Source: Piper betle
Taxonomy: Eukaryota > Streptophyta > Magnoliopsida > Piperales > Piperaceae
Direction of reading: 5' to 3'
DNA: 64,000 bases
Assembly: GCA_033002965.1 (NCBI GenBank)
Contig: JAURVB010009552.1
Location: 32,367-96,366, forward strand
Below are positions 1 through 12,703 of this stretch, piece by piece. The translations under genes were made by a program, and so were the position numbers. The notes beneath the pieces were generated by a model, which was given only the letters and a program-made list of their open reading frames with translations, was not told where the DNA came from and searched no databases. Numbering within the stretch: the first letter of the stretch is position 1; each line of letters starts with the position of its first letter.

Positions 1-257
1 GAGTGGTCCGTCCCAAGCGTGGATCGTACGCACGCCGCTTGGCGAACTGTCCACCGCAACGCGGCGACGAGTCGAACCCACGGACACCAGCACCCCCACC
101 CCCCGAAAAAATCGGTGCGCATTTTTCGAATGCGTTTCTGGGGTTGTTCTCGGTTCTACGGTTTGTTGTTGTTGATGACGGCGACGACGACGATGATGAT
201 GTTGACGAGGGTTTGCAGATTTTGATCTGTGGATGAGAAGGTAGGCGAAGGTTAGCA
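1..257 (+). promoter_or_regulatory. Upstream region and 5' leader of the PDS5-like gene
   Basis: GC-rich at the far left, then a run of GAC/GAT triplets around 175-210, just before the start codon at 258. Short open frames begin at 3 and 19 and stop before 258. If transcribed they would be upstream ORFs, but nothing shows that they are translated. No clear TATA box is visible, so the transcription start may lie outside the window. Confidence 0.5.
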
Positions 258-3200
258 ATGTCGGAGACGGAGCTGGAGAGCCTGCTGCTGGAAGGCGGGG
301 AGCGGCTGTTCGATCCCCCTACCGATGTCGACGAGCTCATTGATCTGCTTGATGTAAGTTTTGTGCTCGATTTTTGGTGTTTGATTTGTTCGTGTGATGG
401 GGTTTTGGGGTTCATGAAATTTCGATTTTGGTTATGTGTGGGCGTGTGTCGAATGTGTTGGTATTGTCGATGGGAGGCTGTGAATGAGGTGCAGTCTGCG
501 GGAGTAAATTATGTGTCGATTTGCAGTGATATGAAGTTTTGTGCGAATATGTGGTCATTGATCCGCTCGATGTCAGGTTTGTGCTTGATTTTGGGGGTTT
601 TAGGCTGTTTTTTGTTGTTGTACTTATTTTGTTCATGTGATGGGGTTTTACGGTTTATGAAATATTTCAATTTGATTATGTGTGGATGTGTGTAGAATGT
701 ATTGGTACATCTGTGGAAGTTGTGATCGAGTTGCCTGTGGGTTTAGTTTCAATCTGCCGGAATAACTATGTGCTAATTTGTCGTTGGCAAGGAACGGATT
801 ATTAACAACAATAAGAAGTTTATGCGAATATGTACTCATTGATCTGTTTGATGTAAGATTTGTGCTTGATGTTGGTGTTCTTCAGTTTTTCCTTTGTTGT
901 TCTTGATTTGTTCATGTAATGGGTCTTGGGTTTTGGGAAATTTGTTTTGGTTATGTGTGGACGTGCGCTGAATGTATTGGTGTATTGGGTGGATGTTGTG
1001 ATTGAGTTGCATGGGGTTTAGGTTCAATCTGCTGGAATAATCATGTGTTGATTTGTAGTTGGTGAGGAACTGATTATTAACAATGGTAAGAACTTTATGC
1101 GAATATGTGCTCCTAATTGGATTGATGTAAGATTGTGCTTGATTTGATGTTTTTCGTTTTTTTTGGTTTCTGTACTTGATTTGTTCATGTAATGCCGTTT
1201 TAGGGTTTATGAATTTTGATTTGGTTATGTGTGGATATAGTGAATGAGTTGCATGTTGTAAATCAACAATGGGATGATTTGTGCTTGATATTAGGAACAG
1301 ATTATCGAAAATGATAAGTAAGTTATGTAAATATGTGTTAACTGAGTTTTAGGGTTTATGCTTTTATACTCAGAGTGACTAAATTTATGATTTGGTCATG
1401 TGTGGGTATGTGTGGATGTGTAGAATGCATTGGTATATCTGTGGGAAGTTATGTTGAGTTGCATGGGGGATTAGGTTCAATCTGTCAGAATAATTATGTG
1501 TTGATTTGTAGTTGGTAAGGAACAAATTGTTATAATGATAAAATTTTATGTGAATGTGTATTTGTTTGGGTTTTAGGGTTTGTGATTCTATATATATTAG
1601 TAATTAAAGTTTGATTTGGTTATTTGTGGATATGTGTGGATAGTGGATGTGTACATTGTATCGGTATGTCTTGTGGGAAGTGGTGACTAGGTCGCATGTG
1701 GGTTAAGGTTCAATTTGCCGGAATAATTATGTGACGATTTAAAGCTGATAAGGAACAAACTATTAACGATGATAAGAAGTTTATGCGAATATGTGTTTGG
1801 GTTTCAGGGTTTATGTTTTTATATGCAGGTAAATAAATTTTGATTTGGTTATGTATGAGTATGAGGACATTGTATTGGTACATCTTTGGGAAAATGTGAT
1901 TGAGTTGCCCAATATAAATAACAAATTATTGAGAATGATAAGAAGTTTATGTGAATTGCAACTTGTTGAATTGTATGTCAATAGGACACTCTTCACGTGT
2001 TGCTAATTGATATGGATTATGGAACCTGATGTTTTTCATAGTGTCTAATTTTCAAGCATTGCAGTAAATAAATGAGGTTAGAGAGTAACCATGACCTCGG
2101 CTTTGGTACGAGTCCGCTATCATGTTGTCAGCCGTTCGATAATATCATGTGATTTGTGAGGGAGAATTATTTTTTATATCTCATTTTACCTGTCTGTAAA
2201 ATTTTAGGATTAACTCCAGGCAGTTGCAATTCTATCCCCCACTTTCAACTTTGACATCTCCTTTGTCAAACGTCTTTTACATGTCTGTTGCTCCGGTTCT
2301 GGCCACATCAACTTTCGACCTGAACCAGAGATGTTTTCTGATTTGTCTCGAAAGGTTGGGTTCAGGGGTGAGCAATATTTGAGAGGGGATACGGTGATAT
2401 TTAGCAAATTTGTTCAGTGTCAACTAATTGAGTGGAAGTGAGCCGAGGCTCTTTGGATTTTGATTTAATCAAGTTCAGGATTTCTTGAAGTAACTAGAGT
2501 AGGTGTGTAGTTTTTATACTTTGGGTAAAATGTTTTGGACAATTAGGGCCAAACTGGAGTAAATTAAATAATTATTTGGAACCTGGAAAGGTGGTGGTGT
2601 ACTGGTTTTGGTTGCAAGGAACGTTCTCAAATGTGCTACATGGCATTTCAGCTATGCGACCTTGTGGGCAACATACATTAGTGATAGAGTGGGAAATATA
2701 AATGGTGCCAATGCTGATGGCTGACAACACTGAAGAGACCATAGGCAATGTATGAAGGGCTGGTGCCAGCAGGAGGGAGCTGCATCAGTACTTGTGATGG
2801 GGATGATGCATCCTGACCTAATTCACTGTACTGCCATGCCGGAGAAGAGATGGAATGTGGACGATGCAACCCTGAAAAGGGAGAAAGTTCAGACCTTTAC
2901 CGTACCACCATGTCGGAGAAGAGATGGAAGGATATGATGGGGCATTGTGTAGATTTTATTTATGTCGTTGATCAATGTACAATGGGACATTTGAAAAACA
3001 AACATTGGTTATATGTTAGAACCGGAGTCTCTGTTACCCTCTTTTCTCTGTATAAATTTGTGGTTGTTGGCAAAACTTATTAAGCTGTTAACGTTTTGAG
3101 GGTAGCATGCTTGGATATTTTTTCTTTAGTTTGAACTAATACGATATCCTATAATATTCCCCTTAGATAAGACATGTAATGATTTATAAGGCTTTTTTTT

Positions 3201-6200
3201 GTTGTACAAGTGGCTAAATTTTGTTATACAAGCGGCTATATTTTGATTTAGTTATATGTGGATGTGTGTACATTGCCTTTGTTGTATTGCGCTGAGTGAG
3301 GTGTTTTTTGTATTGGTACGTCCATGTGTAGACGTGATTGAATTGCGTGTGGCCCATGCCATTTATTCTTTATTTGCACTTGATAAGGATCATATTCTTA
3401 ACAATGACAAGAAGTTTGTGCAAAGTTCAATTGTATCATATTTCAATATGAGTCTCCCTTCATGCCGTATGATTTGATGCGAAGCATGACACCCTGAAAG
3501 TCATTAACATAATTTTCAAGCATTGTATAAAAGGTTTATACTGAATGCAAAGCTTACTGATTTAGAAACTCTTGAATGGTAATTTATTTGGAAATTTATG
3601 TTTAGATTGGACGATAATATATCCTCTTGCTGTCCCTTTGTACTATGCATGCTTCGGAAATTGGATTTTTATAATATATTTGTTCAGCTTTGTCCTTGCA
3701 GATACATACTTTATCTTGGTTTGTTTTTCTATTATATTGCTAATTTTCAATTATTATTTTACTTTATAATTTGCTTTGCAGCAAGTTGAGAGTTGTTTAT
3801 CAAAGGTGGAACAATCTCCAACAAGGTCAACTTTAAATGCTTTAGAGCCATCCAGAAAGGCATTGATTTCTGAAGAGCTACTGAAGCATGCAGATATGGA
3901 TGTTAAAATTGCAGTGGCATCTTGCATCAGTGAAGTTACTAGAATTACTGCTCCTGAGGCTCCATACGATGATGATCTAATGAAGGTTCAGGAATATTTA
4001 TTTCGTTGATATTAGATTGCAGAGTTTACTTGCATGAGTTTGATTTGAATATTTTCTTCTTGATGCAGGAAATTTTTCGCATAATAGTAACTGCTTTTGA
4101 GGGTTTGTCCGACATGTCCAGTCGGTCATACAATAAAAGGGTAGCCATTCTTGAGACTGTTGCAAAAGTTAGGTCGTGTGTGGTGATGCTTGACCTTGAG
4201 TGCGATGATCTGATTCTTAAGATGTTTCAGCATTTCGTAAAATCTATAAGGTAAATCTTATATATATATATATATATTATTATGATTATTGCGTGTTTCT
4301 TTTTTATCTTTTTTTGCTACTCGCCACATCAATATTCCCTAATTAGATTATATTAGGTTGCCATTTATTTACTGGTATTTGTTTATTATTGAGAGAAAAA
4401 AGGCCCATCATAAAAAAGCCTCATGCAAAGCCTCATTTTTTCAAATTCCATCAATCATTACAATATTTCTGCTCCTTTTGTGAATCTATTAAGAGCGGTT
4501 GCATGAGGTATAACATGAGCAGTGCGTCATTGCATTTAAGAAAAGTAATAAACATGGTTGGTCAGTTTTGTTTGCGTCTTCTTTGTTTTGAAGTTCTGTA
4601 ATACTTAATTTTTTCCCTGTAGTTAAGGTTGCTGGCTATGTTTGATGTTTTGTGGAGCTACTGTAAGTGATAGTCTAAGATTGGATGTTCCCTTTTAATG
4701 GGTATCTTTTTTAAATATGGGGTCATGCAAGCTCAACCATTGATTTCAAATTTTGATGGTCACCCACTGCATAAAAACATAATCAGTGTTCCACTTTATA
4801 TGTTATACAATTGAAACTTTTTAACTCATGTTTACAAAGTGAAATAATGACCTCATGTAGTACCTATTGTTTTGGGATTCATTTATACTATCTGCAGCTT
4901 TGCAGATACATTGAGTTTATGATGCTTGGTTTGTGTGGGTTGTTTGTACGCTTGTAGCTCTGGCGAGGTAATGCGAACATAGCGCATGGGAAACTTGTTT
5001 CTCACATTTTCTCCCTATTCTGCATGCGCTGACTTTTCTACATTGGATGTTTACTTTTTTCAACACTAGATGTTCGTCTCACAGCTCTTCTTTGTGAATG
5101 AACCTTCCAGGGATGACCATCCAGACAATGTATTTTCATCCATGCTGACAATAATGACTCTTGTTCTCGAAGAGAGTGAGGAGATATCTTCGGAGCTACT
5201 TGGATGCCTTTTAAGTAGTTTGAGAAAGGAAGATCAGGTGAATAACTTAATCTCTTCTTCTACCTTGTCATGTTTATGCTCTGAAACATTTGTGTGCTGA
5301 GGAATTCATTGGCTACCACTATTTATGTCACTCCTTAAATTGTCATTTGTGGTATTACCAATTGTTGTTTTGGCAACATATACAACATCTAGCATCTACA
5401 TAGTGAGTTGATGCTTTTAGAATGAACTGCTTATTGGTTGCAAGAGTGCGGATAAATCATTTCATACCCAACACTTTGGTTGAAGAAACAAATTTGTGTT
5501 GCTATGACGGTGATTGCTCTGTTATAATTGTCTTATACTCCTCTACTCTAGACCGTTTTTTCTCTCTGGATGGGAGCACATATCATGTGGTTGATAACCT
5601 CTAATTTAATGTATAGTCGTAGTAGTTTTTGTCCAAGATATGCTGCTATCATATCTTAAATTATGTGGTGTCAACCTCAGGGTCTTTCGTCAATTGCGCG
5701 GCAATTGGGTGCCAAAGTGATTGCCAGTTCTGCTGTAAGGATCAAGCCTTTTCTTCTACAGGACGTAAAGTTGAAGAAGCTTTCTTGGATGACTACAACA
5801 CAATAGTCACTTCGATATATCATGCTACAGATGATGCTCTGGTCCAAAATGGCTTCAATGTTCATGCTGATGTAAGTATGTTTTACATGTGAGATAAACG
5901 TATTTTTTTGGCATTTTGTCATCCACACTTCAAGAATATTTGTAGGTTGGCATGCTATAGATGTAATTTTGTCATATTTCTATTTGTGATCTGTGTTATT
6001 TGCTTTGCTCTTAAAGATTGTGTTTGCTAGTGTCATGATCGAAAATTAATTCCTGTTGTTCTGAAGAAAATCTTTAGACATGACTAGGGTTATAGCTGAA
6101 ATATATCTGTCAGCACAGTTGTCCAGTGCCAGTTTTACTATAAGACTAGCTATTTCAGGAGTTAAGGATTATATGAGAATTATTATTGATTGTATAGCTT

Positions 6201-9200
6201 CTGATATATGTCACTGCAGTTTATATTGAGATGTCTATGAAATCTATTGTTTTGATGATTGGTTTCAAATACTTTGTTTCACGTGACATTTGCTGATTTT
6301 CTTTGAGAACACAGTTTTAATTGTTTCCCCGTACATTGGTCTGCACTATCAATATTATTTCTGGAAGATAGAAGGATTTAAGAAATTACTATATGTATTG
6401 TTAAAGTACACAGGGAATAACGGGTATATCTGTTACTGATGTCGCATTCAAATAAATAGATGCTCCAAAATAAGATAAGAATGAGGATAAAGCTTTAAAA
6501 CAAACTAGATAATAGTAATCTAACAGCCTAACGGACAATTATATGATACACAACTAACAAAACCTGGTCCTCATATATTCATTTATTCAACTTGCCCCTT
6601 AAGCTGTAGATTATAAAATCGATAACCTGGAAATGTAATTGAAAATAATAAATCTTTGAGATCCATCCAGCAGCTTGCTGTTAAGAAATGATAAAGTTGC
6701 CCGATGTAATTTTATTTTTTTGAAATTGACGACTCCAAATCATAAATCGATGCATACATATGACTTCCCTCGAGATAAAAGGCACAAACAAAGCCAGTAA
6801 CACAGAGACTCCTTAATATGGACTCTGACAGAAAAAAAAGGAAATACTTATCAAAAGGGCACTATTAAAACTCAATAATATTAAAAGTATGCAACTCAAG
6901 GACGAAGTTGTCTGATTTATCATGTAAGGCAAAGTAACACGCTAAAATCCTTTGGAAGGACTGAAAATTTTTTAAAGCGCACACTTTGTGTTGTACAATA
7001 AAAAATTTGCTTTAAATTATTGGAGAGAACCAATAAAGCCCTTTTCAACTATGGCTCCTTGAGAGACAAAAAATTACCAAATTAAAGGAAATAATTAGAA
7101 AGGGAGAACATTAAGAACGAGGCCAGGGTAGTTGAAAAAGCATGATAAAATAAGGTTCAAAAATTATAAATTACTGGTAAAATTTCTGAAATTCTAAAAC
7201 AAGGTATGCATTTTGAAAATTTCAGATCCAGGGTACATGTTTTATACATGTTGAAATCTGGGGGATCTGGAAGTGCAGAAAAGCACAGTGTATAAGCAAT
7301 GGGAAAAAAGTGTGGGAATGATGGACGAAAATATTATTGCAATGCGGGTATCCTTGAATGGATGTTGAGAGGAAGGTATTATGAACGTTTCATTAGAAAT
7401 CACAAATGTGGCATTCTAATGTAACAATAAATCATTTTAAAAATTAAGAAAGAGCATAGTCTCAATCTCTGCCTAAAGAATGTCAAAAGAAAGACTGCAC
7501 TAGATAGCAGCACATGAGCTTCCAAATATCTCTGGGAGAAAACTTGAATCCTCGAACAATGAATAGTTATGAGCTAGAATAGGATATCCAAGCCGCAACC
7601 TTCAAACTTTATCCAATAGATTGGGTCAGAGTGGAGGGCCAAGAAAGATAATGACATTATAAATGAAGAGGACAGCATCATTAGGGAATGAAAACTTGAG
7701 TCATGAAGACCCAACAGAACGATGGTGCTGTGCTGTAGCCCTTACCCAGCAGCAACAGTTACCAGCCAAGCTTTCAAAATTAATAGTCAATAAAAGTGGA
7801 CAGCAGAAAGGTTGACTCCATCATACAGCACAAGCAATAGAAGATGTTGGCTATATATGCAGCAAGAGAAGCAACAGCTACTTACTTCCATTAGGGGAGA
7901 GCACAGCACCTTATAAGCCATAATACCATTCATTACTAGATTGATGAGGCATCACCAGATGAAAGTGAATGGTATCCAACAAGATATATCAAACAGGATA
8001 AAAAATTGTACTCCTCTCAGAAAGGGTGAAGACCGTCCCCAAGAAGATCAACAATGCCAAATAAGCAAAAGGCAGGTAGATTTTAAAGTGTTAAAGCCTG
8101 AAGGTTGGCTGGGGAGGGAAGTCATTTAGGCTGATGCCTCTCTGCCCTTCCAATGAGTTATTTTCTCTTCCCATCTCGGCTCCCTGAATCAAGTTAGGCT
8201 TGATAACATGTTATAAGTACATAGGAAATAATTATTCTTACTGGTGACCTCAGTCAAATTTGTGGAGATTCAAAATAAGACGAGGATAAGATGAAAATTT
8301 AAAACAAAATAAAGAACAATAAATCTACAGCCCAACAGAAAATCATATAAAAACAGAGTAGCCAATTAAGATTATCATAGAGAATAGGTTTAAAGAGCCA
8401 GAGTGGCTTAGAGTTCTTTTTGCTAGATTTTAATGTTGTTGGCAATTCTCAGGCCAATGAAAACAACATGTCCCCAAAAACAGATGATGACAAGTCAGCA
8501 CAGTTGTTTTTTTATCTGGAAAGTTAAATAGCACAAGTGTCACTTTTTTAAACACATTGAGGTACATGTTAACTAAAAAAATTGATATTATACTATTTGA
8601 ATTTCTAAATAATAAAAGTGAAAATGTTATTGAGTGTTTGATTTTAACAAAGTTGAAGACATTTATTCTGCTGACGTCTAGGGATCAGAAAATGTTGCTT
8701 CTGAAGATCCTGAAATTGATCAATGCGCTACAAAGTCTCCAAACAAAGGTATTATTCTAACCTGGAATATGATGAGTAATATTAAGGAACACTCGAGTGT
8801 CCATTTTATAACAACACATAGCTCCTGCTGATACAGTACAAGTAGAAGGTGGCCACACAGAAAAGAAAAGTGAGGGTTGTAAGCCTAAGGCTTCATCCAC
8901 TGTGGGTGTATCTGATCCTTCCCAAGTCAATGGTGAGAAAGATGCTGTTGATTTTCCAGAGCAAAAAGATGGTGGCATCAGTAAGGAGAATGATAATATA
9001 TATGGGCCCAAGTCACCGGCTTCTAAAGAAAGAGCATCACCTCTAGATCATGATAGGAAATTGGATGCTGCCTCACCTGCTAAATCATATAAAAAAAGTG
9101 TGCACCATTCTCAGCCTGCTACACAACCCGACTCTTCAACCCGTCCTAGAAGGGGTCGTCCGCCTAAGAGGAAGTCCTCTGGTGGTGGGGAGACTCCTCA

Positions 9201-12200
9201 ATCAGGTGATGGAAGAAATAGACGAGCAAAAAATCTAGACTGGGTGATCAGGAAGATCAACCGGTTCTTAACCCTGTGACCCCAAAGCCAAAGGAGTCTG
9301 ATGGTACCATTGATTCAGATGTGAAAAATGATGATTTAAATGCATCATCAGAGAATACAACCATTAACGCAAAGAGCTCCAGGAAAGAGTCAACATCTGT
9401 GGAGGAGGAAAGTGAAAGAAAGAGGAAAAGTACTGCTGCTGAAAAGGCTGCAAGTGGAGGATCAAGCAAGCAGGTATAATTTGTTTTGTTGTCTTTTTTA
9501 ATGCTTTGACCTACTTTTGTTGGTTGTTGATCTCTGCAGCTTTGTTTACTTTTCTTGCTCTGTTTTTAAGAAAATGGGTTCTGGAAGAAAGTCTACAAAG
9601 GCACCACTTCTTGAACTAAAGGAAACCCCAAAGACTTCATCCCAGAAAAGGCGGGGAGCAGATATGGTAATGTATACATATTTGTTTGCCGTAAATATAC
9701 CTTTTAATGTTCATCTTTCAAAAACTACTAGAGGTTCTCTATTATTTGACAGTAATGGTCGTAATGCATATGATTTCATGAATTTTGGAGGTGTTCTTGC
9801 CTTGTAGAGTTTTAGACTTAAATTTAGATACAAAACTCTTACATTTAAGTGCTTTTGGTCATTTAAAACAACTTAAGAACATGGGGAGCAGGAAAGGGAT
9901 ATGTTTTGTCATGTGTAGTTTTGGTTTTGTTTATTTTATTATTTTTATTTGTTATTCCTTAAATACAAGAACTGTTTATCTTGATGCATTATTTATTTTC
10001 TATTGCAACTATATTTCCACATTTCATTGGATGTTATTTTATGTGTTTTCGATTTGGTTGAATCCTCTATTTCTTCTTATTGTCAATTAGTTACATGAAT
10101 TTAAATCTGCATCAATGGGATTTGTTCTCGCATTCTTTTACAATCTTTTCTATCCATGTAAACATTTAGAGCTGGCACGCCTTTGTACCCTTTCATTTCT
10201 GTGTTTTCTGGCAGTTTCTTCTGCTGTTAATTGTTCATACATTTTCATAACTTTGTAGTAATGCTTTTTAGTATTTAATTCAGGTTACTGAAGTGGCTTT
10301 GGATGAGACTCTTGTTGGATCCAAAATTGAGGTGTACTGGCCCAAAGATAAAGTGTAAGGATGGGATTCCTTTTTATGGTCGTAACGCATAAAATTATAT
10401 TTATTTGACTTATTTACTAATTATTGTCACATTTGTTTTATTAAAGTGCTTTTATGTTTGCTAAGCCCAGCATAGCTGGGATAAGTTGGTGATGTCAACG
10501 ATGTTGAAAGTGCTTTTGCATATTATACGAAATGAAATGAATTAATCTTTGATGTGATATTTTAGTTGGCACTCAATTTGGTAAATAACATCTCGATTTA
10601 TGTGAAGACTTGCTCATCTGTGCTCTTCCGTCTTATTGGTTACTTTTATATCTAACACAGGTTTTATCGAGGAGTGGTTGATTCATTTGATCCAGTAAAA
10701 AAGAAACACAGAGTATGTTAGCACCTTGAACCTTACAATTTTTTTTGTTATATTTTATTTTATTTCTCAAATTGTGAGTGGCTCATGTTCCTAATTGGAT
10801 ATTTGTTTGTTTTGTATGAGTTAACACTTCCTCAATTATACATTCTGCTGCCCTCTTTTCTGCTTTAGACTTTCCAGTTGCCTATGTTGTTTTTGCTGTA
10901 GTATGGGAAATCGTAGTGAATGTTTCGCACATGACTTTTTGGTGGTTCTTATAAACAATTATGAATGTTTACTTTGTATTTTAGATTCTATATATTGATG
11001 GTGATAAGGAGACATTGCGACTCGAAAAAGAAAGATGGAGATTTATCAGTGGTGGCCGAACTACTGACAAGGTTGGTTTAGACTAGTTAGTGTCTTCCTC
11101 TTGCTATATATATTTATATGTGGCCTCATTAATTTTTCGTGTCATGTTTCCTCTCCCCTAGGTGCGAGCACTTTCAAAAAATAATGAATTGTCTGAGTTG
11201 TAAGTATTCCAAAATGTTATTAGCTTTTGCTTTGTATCCTATCCCATCATTAATACTTGTATATTTCTCTTTAGACACGAATTTTTTCCACGTAGTATCT
11301 TCATCAAAGCCTTTGGATATAAATTATTGGCTTGGTTTGTTCGAGTTGATTTTTTTATCCAGACACATTGCAGGATTAGATAAACTATGTTTTGTTCCAA
11401 GGGTAGAGTGGCCTAATCCTTGCCTGCATGCTTAACTGCATGGGCAACTTGCGGTGCGACTGGGACTGAAGGGGAACTGCAGAAGGATAAAATATGGTTG
11501 GTGGTGGAAATTTTTATTGGACAAAATTAAAAGAGAAAAAGAACCTGTCAGCGACAGGTGGATGGGTGGCTCCTTGCCGGCTCGTCGAGCTTTAGAATTG
11601 AACAAGATTCTCTCTAGCACAAAGCTCAAACTTTTTCTCTATATTAAAATTGTGTTCTCGAGGCCTGTAACATATTTTTATTGACTCAAGATAAGTAATT
11701 AACTATGATAAGAATTCCCAACAACAATAAAGTTCAAAAATAAACTCCAACTAGTAATTAGAAGAGTAATAAGAAGGCACAAATTAACTAAAACTATACT
11801 AAAATAAAACTTTACCAAAATAATTTATATTTCCTAATTCTTTCCTATTTCTTGTACTACATCAGGGGCACTCTCGTTGGGGTGTCACTAGGTTATCTGA
11901 GTCTATGATAGACTGGTGAGGGAAAGTGTTCCACCCAGGAGAACAAAAAAGTTGAATTTTGTTTTAAGATTCTTGGCTGGCAGTCATGTTTTTTACCAAT
12001 TGAGACATATGCTGATGATACCATCTTGTGGAAGGGTACTCATGATGTCTTCGTCCATTTGATACAGGCCACTTAGCAGGACAACAAAGACTGGTTCAGA
12101 AAAGCTGAAACAAGGGAGAAGTGACGAATCATCCAAAAGGTAAGTAATGTGTATATTTTATATGTTTAGTGAATGTTAGAATTGTTGCAGTGAAATGGCA

Positions 12201-12703
12201 GTATCAGGCATATTTCACATTTTCCTGATCTGGCTTATCGGACTTTCAGGTGGTCTGCACCTAGAAATAAGTCAAAAAGTGACAGTGCTGCGAAAGCAGT
12301 TGGAAAGCTTACAAGTGGAGATGCTGACAAAGCTAGCAAAAAATCTAAAGATAGAACCTTGAAAGCAGATTTTGAACTTGAGGATGATTCAATAAAAACA
12401 AAATTTGATGCGCTGAAAAATAATCATAAAACGAAGGATGGCTCGCTGAAAACTGGAATCAAGATTAAGGACCACGGTGATGGATCTGTAATCAAAACTG
12501 CGGGTGAAGCTTCCGTGGTCAATAACAAGTCAGACTCAAGTAGCGATGCTTCCGACAATGGTAATTCTCCCACAACGCCAAAAGCTCTTGAAAACGCCGT
12601 CTCTAAAGTAAATTTAGGTTCTTCCAGTGAGAACTTAGAGAAGCCAGACTCTGAAGACAGACAGGACACCGATGGGAAGAGTGCGAAAAAGAGGAAGACC
12701 TAG
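258..12703 (+). CDS. PDS5C-like: PDS5-like sister chromatid cohesion protein (PDS5C/D type, Tudor domain), two frameshifts
   Basis: Predicted plant PDS5-type cohesin cofactor, a nuclear chromatin protein. Exons: 258-353, 3782-3985, 4069-4250, 5111-5237, 5681-5871, 8682-8748, 8822-9473, 9571-9666, 10284-10354, 10661-10712, 10985-11071, 11162-11199, 12068-12139, 12250-12703. All junctions are GT-AG and phases match throughout. The product would be about 796 aa. Exons 1-5 encode the conserved N-terminal HEAT-type region (e.g. RDDHPDNVFSS, IMTLVLEESEE). Exons 6-8 are hydrophilic and Lys/Ser-rich with an AT-hook-like RRGRPPKRK. Exons 9-11 encode a Tudor-like module (GSKIEVYWPKDKV, FYRGVVDSFDP, ILYIDGDKETLRL). 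The tail ends KSAKKRKT. Two exons are each one base short: exon 5 near 5761-5770 (unshifted stop TAG at 5804) and exon 7 in the A6 run at 9228-9233 (unshifted stop TGA at 9277). This is either a recently damaged gene or base-calling error. Family assignment is strong; the exact paralogue is inferred. Confidence 0.9.
338..1960. repeat. Degenerate tandem array in PDS5 intron 1 that includes the exon 1 splice donor
   Basis: Units of roughly 220-280 bp recur from the end of exon 1. The unit start (TTGATCTGCTTGATGTAAG at about 338) reappears at about 557, 840 and 1117. Other parts recur up to about 1960: TTATGCGAATATGTG, GGTTCAATCTGCCGGAATAA, a GGAACNGATTATTAAC-like motif and TTTGGTTATGTGTGGA. A further decayed unit lies near 3240-3430. 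Copies are diverged, so the array is old. Confidence 0.75.
1961..3781. other. Rest of PDS5 intron 1
   Basis: AT-rich intron sequence with one further decayed array unit (about 3240-3430). A short direct duplication near 2835-2930 repeats a block containing GGAGAAGAGATGGA. I see no coding exon: the phase between exon 1 and exon 2 is already continuous without one. Confidence 0.5.
6399..8400 (-). mobile_element. Small non-coding LTR retrotransposon remnant (copia-like) in PDS5 intron 5, antisense
   Basis: Two direct repeats of about 190 bp, 6399-6590 and 8209 to about 8400, begin TGTTAAAGTACACAGG and TGTTATAAGTACATAGG. They share blocks such as GAGGATAAGAT/GAGGATAAAGCT and AACAGCCTAACGGA/TACAGCCCAACAGA. 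On the minus strand, a primer-binding-site-like TGTTATCAAGCCTAA abuts the inner edge of the right repeat (complement of 8194-8208), resembling the methionine-tRNA site TGGTATCAGAGCC. A purine tract, CTTAAGGGGCAAG, precedes the left repeat (complement of 6591-6603). No gag or pol is visible in the roughly 1.6-kb interior. A TRIM/LARD-type non-autonomous element is the best reading. Target duplication was not found and the outer right edge is approximate. Confidence 0.6.
11200..12067 (+). other. PDS5 intron 12
   Basis: 868-bp intron between exons 12 and 13. It contains short spurious frames on both strands but no recognisable domain. The exons either side join in phase (a 38-bp exon leaving phase 2). 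Confidence 0.6.

Noticed and set aside
5764..5790. Mini-intron (GTAAAG start) as the cause of the PDS5 exon 5 frame change
   Set aside because: Only about 20 bp would be available before an in-frame AG, far below the minimum plant intron size.
10468..10510. CCCAGCATAGCTGGGATAAG, like the tail of a plant SINE
   Set aside because: Only the tail-like word is seen; no tRNA-like head or target duplication.
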